A stretch of 11,149 nt of DNA from Bacteroidales bacterium (GTDB taxonomy: Bacteria > Bacteroidota > Bacteroidia > Bacteroidales > UBA4181): positions 1-11,149 of the forward strand of contig JAQVSH010000038.1 of the NCBI GenBank assembly GCA_028700615.1, given 5' to 3'. Within the stretch, counting starts at the first letter, position 1; each line of letters opens with the position of its first letter. The notes under the pieces were generated by a model, which saw only the letters and a program-made list of their open reading frames with translations, was not told the origin of the DNA and searched no databases. This document shows, piece after piece, positions 6,174 to 11,149 of the stretch. The position numbers and the translations under genes are program-made.

Positions 6174-6297
6174 TAATTTAAATCATACTCCCATGAGAAT
6201 TAACCGTTAATAGTTGGTTTATTAAACCGACACCGTAGTATTTCTGAATAATTTCGGTTTAACCGCCTTTGCGTAAGGCAACTATTAATAGTATTCT
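6174..6297 (+). promoter_or_regulatory. Structured 5' leader (three-way junction) predicted to control ABC-F translation
   Basis: Three helices can form together. P1 is TTAATAGTTG (6207-6216) with CAACTATTAA (6279-6288), 10 perfect bp. P2 is TTAAACCGA (6222-6230) with TCGGTTTAA (6254-6262), 9 perfect bp, capped by a small TATT/AATA stem (6239-6250). P3 is CCTT (6266-6269) with AAGG (6275-6278), extendable by one G-C pair if P1 frays, with loop TGCGT. The 3' arm of P1 ends nine bases before the ABC-F ATG, inside the ribosome footprint, so P1 would hinder initiation. Competing pairings exist: GGTTT (6216-6220) with AAACC (6224-6228), and AACCG, present at 6202, 6225 and 6261, competing for the single CGGTT at 6255. 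No hairpin with a U run precedes the gene, so control would act on translation rather than termination. Confidence 0.68.
6193..6210 (+). CDS. Five-codon leader peptide MRINR upstream of the ABC-F gene
   Basis: ATG AGA ATT AAC CGT TAA, immediately followed by a second in-frame stop TAG (6211-6213). It begins about 20 nt after the predicted transcription start and ends 87 nt before the ABC-F ATG. Its last sense codon and stop lie at the start of the 5' arm (6207-6216) of an inverted repeat whose 3' arm reaches almost to the ABC-F start. Codons 4-5 (AACCG, 6202-6206) can also pair with CGGTT at 6255-6259. Short ORFs placed this way control drug-resistance genes by ribosome stalling. A chance ORF of this length is easy to find, so the case rests on its position relative to the stem and on the tandem stops. 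Confidence 0.5.
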   Translation: MRINR

Positions 6298-7911
6298 ATG
6301 AGTATTATTGTGAGTGATCTTTCTTATCACTACGCCAATCAGGATTTAGTATTTGGTCCCATTAGTTTTTCTGTAGCGTCAGACAGAAAAGTGTCTCTTA
6401 TCGGCCATAACGGTGCCGGAAAAACGACCCTTCTCCGATTGCTTGCGGGAGAGCTCAATCCTTCTTCGGGAAATATTGTCTGTTCATCTACCCCATATTA
6501 TATTCCCCAACGAATTGGTGTAACAGGGATAAATATTGCCCAGGCGCTTTCTGTGGCTGAAAAAATGAACGCATTTCATGCCATTGTGAGCGGAAGTATT
6601 TCACAATCTGATTATGATCTATTGGCTGAGGATTGGGATATAGAATCCAGATGCTATAGCGCCCTTGACTATTGGAATTTATCCCATATCCCCTTAGATA
6701 CTCCTGTGGATTTTCTCAGCGGGGGTGAAAAGACGAAAGTATTTCTGGCCGGGCTTATGATCCATAAACCCTCTGTTATTTTGCTGGATGAACCTACAAA
6801 TCATCTGGATGGTACGGCCCGTGAACTTCTTTATGAGTATATCGGACAGACAAAGGCGACTTTTGTGGTTGTCAGCCATGATATATCCTTACTCAATCGA
6901 TTGGATTTTGTTTTTGAACTGTCTTCACAAGGCATGGCCCGTTATGGCGGGAATTATGATTTTTATAAAGAACAAAAATCAATAGAAACCAGTGCATTAC
7001 ATGAGAAAATCCAAGTTGAAATAAAGAATTTGAGGGAGGCCCGGAAGAGGGCTTTGGAGGTAGCTCAACGACAGGAAAAGCGGGCTCGTCAGGGAGAAAA
7101 AAATAAAATGCAGATGGTTCGTATACTGCGTAAGACTTTACTCAACCGTGGTGAAAATACGAGCGCCCGACTCCATGAAAAGCATGCCCGGATTATGCAG
7201 GAGAGTCAGGAAAATCTGAGTGATTTGCGCCGGCAACAGGATTCGCTTTGCGAGTTTAGGATAGATGTTCAGGATGCCCGGTTGCACCAGGGTAAGCGAT
7301 TGATTTCAGCTCATGATATCAATTTTGAGTATATCAAAGGAACTCCGTTATGGAATCCTTCGCTGAATTTTGACATTTTTAGCGGGGAACGGATTCGCAT
7401 TACAGGGGATAACGGTACAGGAAAGACTACTCTGATCCGTTTATTGACAGGGGAGTTGGCTCCTGTTCAGGGAGAAATCAAACAGTCGGATTTTAGTTAT
7501 GTGTTTCTGGATCAAGAATATACTCGGGTTTGCACTGATTTGACAGTATTTGAACTGGCTCAGCAGTATAATCGTACCCATTTACAGGATCATGAACTGA
7601 AAATACGATTGAACAGAGCCCTGTTGCCTTATACTATGTGGGACAAGCGCTGTATGACACTCAGCGGCGGCGAAAAGATGCGCCTTTACCTCTGTTGTCT
7701 GATGATTTTTGATCAGGCCCCGGATCTTTTTATTTTGGACGAGCCCACGAATAATTTGGACCTGTCCGGTCTGGCTATTCTCTCTCAAACCATCAGAAAT
7801 TATCGCGGGACTCTTTTGGTGATTTCTCACGATGCTCATTTTATCCATGAGATAGGCATTACCCGTGAGTTGAAGCTAACTCTTCCGGATTCAGCTTCAG
7901 AATTGATGTAG
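6298..7911 (+). CDS. ABC-F family ATPase, ribosome-protection type (probable antibiotic resistance)
   Basis: Soluble twin-ATPase protein of 537 residues with no transmembrane domain. ABC-F proteins bind the ribosomal E site, and the resistance subgroup pushes its interdomain linker towards the peptidyl-transferase centre to dislodge drugs such as macrolides, lincosamides, streptogramins or pleuromutilins. Domain 1: Walker A GHNGAGKTT (36-44), signature LSGGEKTK (140-147), Walker B ILLDEPTNHLD (161-171, catalytic E165), switch SHD (193-195). Linker, about 225-325: long, very basic and predicted helical (KRALEVAQRQEKRARQGEK, HEKHARIMQ). Domain 2: Walker A GDNGTGKTT (370-378), LSGGEK (455-460), FILDEPTNNLD (478-488, E482), SHD (510-512). 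Both ATP sites look complete. There is no EttA-type arm insertion in domain 1, and the long linker fits the resistance-type subgroups better than housekeeping EttA/Uup. The drug spectrum cannot be read. The leader with a small ORF supports drug-inducible expression. Confidence 0.9.
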   Translation: MSIIVSDLSYHYANQDLVFGPISFSVASDRKVSLIGHNGAGKTTLLRLLAGELNPSSGNIVCSSTPYYIPQRIGVTGINIAQALSVAEKMNAFHAIVSGSISQSDYDLLAEDWDIESRCYSALDYWNLSHIPLDTPVDFLSGGEKTKVFLAGLMIHKPSVILLDEPTNHLDGTARELLYEYIGQTKATFVVVSHDISLLNRLDFVFELSSQGMARYGGNYDFYKEQKSIETSALHEKIQVEIKNLREARKRALEVAQRQEKRARQGEKNKMQMVRILRKTLLNRGENTSARLHEKHARIMQESQENLSDLRRQQDSLCEFRIDVQDARLHQGKRLISAHDINFEYIKGTPLWNPSLNFDIFSGERIRITGDNGTGKTTLIRLLTGELAPVQGEIKQSDFSYVFLDQEYTRVCTDLTVFELAQQYNRTHLQDHELKIRLNRALLPYTMWDKRCMTLSGGEKMRLYLCCLMIFDQAPDLFILDEPTNNLDLSGLAILSQTIRNYRGTLLVISHDAHFIHEIGITRELKLTLPDSASELM

Positions 7912-8001
7912 GCAATTGGAGTGTCTTTTAACCGCTCGATGAAAATAAAGGAATTAAGGAGAAAACTAAAGACTTAAAACGGTAAAACGAGAAAAAAAGA
8001 T

Positions 8002-8038
8002 AATAGTTTCGATTTTATTCGAAATTATTTTATTTTTG
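8002..8038 (+). promoter_or_regulatory. Promoter with an 11-bp inverted repeat, upstream of the DUF4143 ATPase
   Basis: TATTTTTG (8031-8038) matches TAnnTTTG exactly. TTTC (8007-8010), a near match to the TTTG -33 box, lies 20 bp upstream. The predicted start, near 8043, gives a leader of only about 10 nt. Between and across the two boxes lie the arms AATAGTTTCGA (8002-8012) and TCGAAATTATT (8019-8029), complementary at 10 of 11 positions with the remaining pair G-T, around a six-base spacer TTTTAT. An inverted repeat in the promoter spacer suggests a repressor site. Confidence 0.55.
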
Positions 8039-8054
8039 TCCAAAAGTATCGATC

Positions 8055-9323
8055 ATGGACGAAAAATTTGAAGTGCTAAAGAATTATAATTTATGGGGCG
8101 ACAATACGCTTTCATTGGGCTATACTCGCACTGAATATACCGATAAGATATATGCGTATAAAGGCAATCGACTCATTAAGGTCCTTGTTGGACAAAGACG
8201 TGTGGGCAAGAGTTTTATATTAAGGCAACTTGCCTCCAGACTGGTCGGGAATGGCGTTGATAAGAAAAATATATTCTTCGTCAATTGTGAATTAGTAGAT
8301 TTTAATTTTTTAAAGACGTATCAAGACCTTGACGAGCTTTTTAAGGTATATAAAGCACGGATAAAGCCTCAGGGACGCATCTATCTGTTTATCGATGAAG
8401 TCCAGAATATAGAAGGATGGGAACGTGTGGTTAATTCATATTCACAGGATTATGTAAAAGAATATGAGGTGTTTATCAGTGGGTCAAACTCCAAAATGTT
8501 GTCTGGAGAATTAGCGACTTTATTGTCCGGTCGTTATGTCAGTTTTGAAATATTCCCTTTCAGTTTCAGAGAATACATGGGGATCACCCAGAAGGAACAA
8601 ACAAAACAGAGCTTTATGGAATACATGGGTAGCGGTGGAATGCCCGAACTGTTCATGTTACCCGAACCAGAATTGAAACGTAACTACATATCGGCAGTTA
8701 AGGATACCGTGCTTTTGCGCGATATTATTCAACGCCATAACATAAAAGATGCCCGTTTGTTAGAGGATATATTTGTTTATCTGGTTAATAATGCCTCGAA
8801 TCTGTTGTCTGTCCGTAATATTTCCAATTACTTTAAAAGCAGCGGTCGCAAAACAAGCTACGATACGGTAGCAGCATATATAGGCTATATTGAGGATGCT
8901 TATTTGGTTCATCGGGTCGAAAGGTACAACATAAAAGGTAAGGAAACCATAGCCGGCAATGTTAAGTACTATGTTAATGACTTATCGTTTAACAACTACT
9001 TGTATCAAGGTTTTGGATATGGTTCCGGTTATATGTTGGAAAATCTCGTTTACTTGGAACTGGCGAGACACGGATTCGATATATATGTGGGCAATATCAA
9101 AGGCAAAGAGGTGGATTTTGTCTCTATCAAAGGTGACCGTATCCTTTACGTTCAAAGCACTTTCATGCTGACAGACAGAGATACAATTGAACGGGAGTAT
9201 TCCGCATTGGAGGTTATAGATGATAATTATGAGAAAATAGTTGTTTCGCTGGATGATATTGCCCTGCCATCGAAGGGTGGCATCAAACATATTCAGGCAT
9301 GGAGATTGAATGAGGTGTTGTAA
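8055..9323 (+). CDS. AAA_14 ATPase with C-terminal DUF4143 domain
   Basis: A 422-residue P-loop ATPase of the AAA_14/DUF4143 family, abundant in Bacteroidota and archaea and usually of unknown function. N-terminal ATPase: Walker A GQRRVGKS (46-53), Walker B RIYLFIDEVQNI (108-119, D114 E115), a sensor-1-like segment VFISGSNSKML (139-149), then SGRYVSFEIFPFSFREY (158-174), which is diagnostic of the family. DUF4143 spans about 210-420: a helical winged-helix-like part (NNASNLLSVRNISNYF, 245-260) and a C-terminal restriction-endonuclease-like fold with E329, KEVDF (351-355) and LYVQS (364-368). The last position of a nuclease motif would be Lys but here is Gln or Ser, so the nuclease fold is probably inactive. 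Monocistronic by spacing (143 bp after the ABC-F stop, 189 bp before the next gene). Codon use looks more A/T-rich than the neighbours, compatible with acquisition, although I have not measured it. Confidence 0.92.
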   Translation: MDEKFEVLKNYNLWGDNTLSLGYTRTEYTDKIYAYKGNRLIKVLVGQRRVGKSFILRQLASRLVGNGVDKKNIFFVNCELVDFNFLKTYQDLDELFKVYKARIKPQGRIYLFIDEVQNIEGWERVVNSYSQDYVKEYEVFISGSNSKMLSGELATLLSGRYVSFEIFPFSFREYMGITQKEQTKQSFMEYMGSGGMPELFMLPEPELKRNYISAVKDTVLLRDIIQRHNIKDARLLEDIFVYLVNNASNLLSVRNISNYFKSSGRKTSYDTVAAYIGYIEDAYLVHRVERYNIKGKETIAGNVKYYVNDLSFNNYLYQGFGYGSGYMLENLVYLELARHGFDIYVGNIKGKEVDFVSIKGDRILYVQSTFMLTDRDTIEREYSALEVIDDNYEKIVVSLDDIALPSKGGIKHIQAWRLNEVL

Positions 9324-9341
9324 TTCAGCTTCTTTTTTGTG

Positions 9342-9375
9342 GTATGGCGGTGCTCGGTCCATACATCAGTCTATT
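9342..9375 (+). terminator. Small hairpin after the DUF4143 ATPase, possible terminator
   Basis: GTATGG (9342-9347) and CCATAC (9359-9364) pair perfectly around an 11-base loop, 18 bp after the stop codon. The following CTATTATTCTTTT (9370-9382) is T-rich but interrupted and set back a few bases. Short stem, so weak. Confidence 0.3.
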
Positions 9376-9470
9376 ATTCTTTTGAAAATTCACGCCCACG
9401 AGATCCTACGGAATATAATTGAAAATCATATTTTTTTGCCTTCCGGAAAGCGCAGGGGCTAAAATTTTCG

Positions 9471-9478
9471 TAATTTTG
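9471..9478 (+). promoter_or_regulatory. -7 box upstream of the DUF1846 gene
   Basis: TAATTTTG matches TAnnTTTG exactly, about 35 bp before the GTG start, giving a predicted leader near 28 nt. The nearest upstream TTTG (9435-9438) is about 32 bp away, too far for a normal -33 box, so activator dependence or a chance match is possible. Confidence 0.45.
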
Positions 9479-9512
9479 AGGCCCAGGTATAATCCTGAAA
9501 ATAATGTGGTAA

Positions 9513-11048
9513 GTGAGTAAAATAGAAGATTCAAGCCGTATAGGATTTGATAATGAGAAGTACCTTCAGGAGCAGACTGCTGCTATTCTTGAAAGGGTGA
9601 GTCGGTTCAATGATAAACTTTATCTGGAATTCGGAGGGAAGATTTTATATGATTATCATGCCGCAAGGGTGCTGCCGGGTTTTGATCCGAATGTCAAAAT
9701 GCGCCTTTTGCAAAAACTGAAAGACAAGGTTGAGGTTATCCTGTGTATTTATGCGGGAGATATTGAAAGAAATAAAGTCAGGGCTGATTTTGGAATCACC
9801 TATGATGTAGATGCCTTGAAAAGCATTGATGACCTGAGATGGTACGGGATTCATGTAGCCGCTGTGGTGATTACCCGCTATCAGAATCAGCCTGCTGCAA
9901 CTGTTTTTAAAAATAAGCTGGAGTTAAGGGGGGTTAAGGTATATCTGCATTATCCGACCAAGGGATATCCTATGGATGTCGACAAGATTGTCAGTGATGA
10001 GGGTTATGGAGCCAATGAGTATATCAAAACGACCAAGCCTATTGTCATTGTTACCGGGCCCGGGCCCGGGAGCGGTAAGCTGGCCACCTGCCTTTGCAAT
10101 CTGTATCATGAGTATAAAAAAGGTGTTAAGGCAGGATATGCTAAGTTTGAGACCTTTCCTATCTGGGATCTTCCGATCGATCATATGGCGAATATTGCCT
10201 ATGAAGCGGCTACCGCCGATCTCAGAGATGAAAATATGATTGATGTGCATCATCTGAAAGCTTATGGAATAAAGGTCACTAATTATAATCGGGATATAGA
10301 GGCTTTTAATCTATTGAAAAGAATTCTTGAAAAAATTACCGGCGGAGAGTCTATGTATCAGTCTCCCACGGATATGGGTGTCAATCGTGCCAGTGCAGGG
10401 ATTGTGGATGATGCCATCATTACCGAAGCGGCCTATCAGGAGATTATCCGCAGATATTTCAGGTGTGCTGCTGAGTATGCCATGGGGCTTTCAGATAAGA
10501 ATACCCTGACACGCTCTGCCGAAATTATGAAGAAAGTCGGGGCCGGGGAAGAAAACCGTAAAGTTGTGCTGCCCGCGAGAGAGGCTGCTAAGGATGCAGA
10601 GCAAAGCGGAAAAGGCAATGCCGGGATTTTTTGCGGGGCTGCCATCGAATTACATGACGGAACAATTATTACAGGAAAGAATTCGGCCCTTTTGCATGCT
10701 TCTTCCAGTCTGATTTTAAATGCGACCAAGCATCTGGCCGGACTTCCTGACAATATGTATCTTTTGCCTCAAAGCATTATTGATTCGGTGACTCACCTGA
10801 AAAAGGACCTGTTGAATGGCAAAATGGTGAGCCTTGATGTGGAGGAGACCCTGATTGTTCTTGCAATCAGCGCTTTGTCTAATCCTGCGGCACAAATGGC
10901 TCTGGAAAAGCTGAAAGATCTTCAGGGTTGTGAAGTACATTCCACTCATATTCCCACGCCCGGAGATGAAGCAGGTTTCCGGAAATTAAAGGTAAACCTG
11001 ACCTGCGATCCTGAATTTTCGAGCAAGAGGCTTTTTATCAGCGAATAA
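9513..11048 (+). CDS. DUF1846 (UPF0371) family protein, GTG start
   Basis: A 511-residue cytoplasmic protein of the DUF1846/UPF0371 family; the family is highly conserved but its reaction is unknown. Diagnostic stretches: IGFDNEKYLQEQTAAILERV (10-29), KLYLEFGGKILYDYHAARVLPGFDPN (35-60), CIYAGDIERNKVRADFGITYD (78-98), SDEGYGANEYI (161-171), the phosphate-loop-like TGPGPGSGK (181-189), AGYAKFETFPIWDLP (207-221), SPTDMGVNRA (284-293) and KVVLPAREAA (350-359). The glycine loop suggests nucleotide or phosphate binding, but it is not a classical Walker A with a following Walker B that I can identify. Length is normal for the family. The start is the GTG at 9513, because an in-frame ATG at 9504 is followed by TGG and the stop TAA immediately before the GTG. 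A later start would cut into the conserved IGFDNEKY. It is an independent unit with its own -7 box. Confidence 0.95.
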   Translation: MSKIEDSSRIGFDNEKYLQEQTAAILERVSRFNDKLYLEFGGKILYDYHAARVLPGFDPNVKMRLLQKLKDKVEVILCIYAGDIERNKVRADFGITYDVDALKSIDDLRWYGIHVAAVVITRYQNQPAATVFKNKLELRGVKVYLHYPTKGYPMDVDKIVSDEGYGANEYIKTTKPIVIVTGPGPGSGKLATCLCNLYHEYKKGVKAGYAKFETFPIWDLPIDHMANIAYEAATADLRDENMIDVHHLKAYGIKVTNYNRDIEAFNLLKRILEKITGGESMYQSPTDMGVNRASAGIVDDAIITEAAYQEIIRRYFRCAAEYAMGLSDKNTLTRSAEIMKKVGAGEENRKVVLPAREAAKDAEQSGKGNAGIFCGAAIELHDGTIITGKNSALLHASSSLILNATKHLAGLPDNMYLLPQSIIDSVTHLKKDLLNGKMVSLDVEETLIVLAISALSNPAAQMALEKLKDLQGCEVHSTHIPTPGDEAGFRKLKVNLTCDPEFSSKRLFISE

Positions 11049-11130
11049 TTGATTGTGCATAAAATAAATGCAGATCGGGTCATTGAGATGATTTGAAAAT
11101 TGCTACATTGCCTTAAATAACGGAAGGTCT

Positions 11131-11149
11131 ATGTGCAACAAATTCAGTA
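11131..11149 (+). CDS. Possible start of a further gene, cut by the right edge
   Basis: ATG TGC AAC AAA TTC AGT (MCNKFS) begins 82 bp after the DUF1846 stop and is preceded by the purine-rich CGGAAGGTCT, one of the few Shine-Dalgarno-like sequences in the window. Only six codons are visible, so no product can be proposed, and this may not be a gene. Confidence 0.2.

Noticed and set aside
9924..10253. ORFs on both strands across the G/C palindrome in the DUF1846 gene
   Set aside because: They share the symmetric GPGPGP stretch only because the DNA there is palindromic; the DUF1846 frame is conserved and uninterrupted.
11056..11072. TGCAT / ATGCA hairpin after the DUF1846 gene as a terminator
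   Set aside because: A 5-bp stem with no following T run is too weak to call.
1..11149. Mobile element, CRISPR array, tRNA or attachment site
   Set aside because: No transposase, integrase, spaced direct-repeat array, tRNA-like cloverleaf with CCA end or target-site duplication was found on reading the window.

Overview
The window comes from a member of the Bacteroidota, probably Bacteroidales-like. Support comes from recurrent Bacteroidota -7 promoter boxes (TAnnTTTG) in front of several genes, start codons with little or no Shine-Dalgarno sequence, a Bacteroidota-type outer-membrane beta-barrel protein, and protein sequences (GlyA, CreD, the DUF1846 protein) that read like that phylum. GC content looks moderate and fairly even, and I see no insertion sequence, integrase, tRNA, rRNA or CRISPR array. 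No gene-free stretch exceeds about 250 bases.

Layout. Positions 1-1257 hold glyA (serine hydroxymethyltransferase), cut by the left edge and ended by a very strong hairpin terminator. Facing it on the minus strand is a three-gene envelope locus (3712 down to 1360): a six-helix membrane protein of unknown function, a small winged-helix regulator starting at GTG, and creD. Two almost identical palindromic sites (ACTTTG-N5-CAAAGT), one before the regulator operon and one before creD, overlap the predicted promoters and look like operators for the regulator. Upstream on the same strand is a secreted GH43 glycosidase with a C-terminal discoidin-like domain (5312-3807). Divergent from it is a small outer-membrane beta-barrel gene (5481-6050).

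The right half is all on the plus strand: an ABC-F ATPase of the ribosome-protection type (6298-7911), an AAA_14/DUF4143 ATPase (8055-9323), and a DUF1846/UPF0371 protein (9513-11048). Each has its own plausible -7 box, so they look like independent transcription units.

The most interesting element is the roughly 125-nt leader of the ABC-F gene. It has a perfect promoter -7 box, a five-codon upstream ORF (MRINR, tandem stops TAA TAG), and inverted repeats that can fold into a three-way junction. The closing stem runs from the stop codon of the upstream ORF to the bases just before the ABC-F start. This is the architecture expected for drug-inducible translational attenuation. The second most interesting element is the pair of matched operators tying creD to a one-component regulator rather than to a CreBC-type two-component system.
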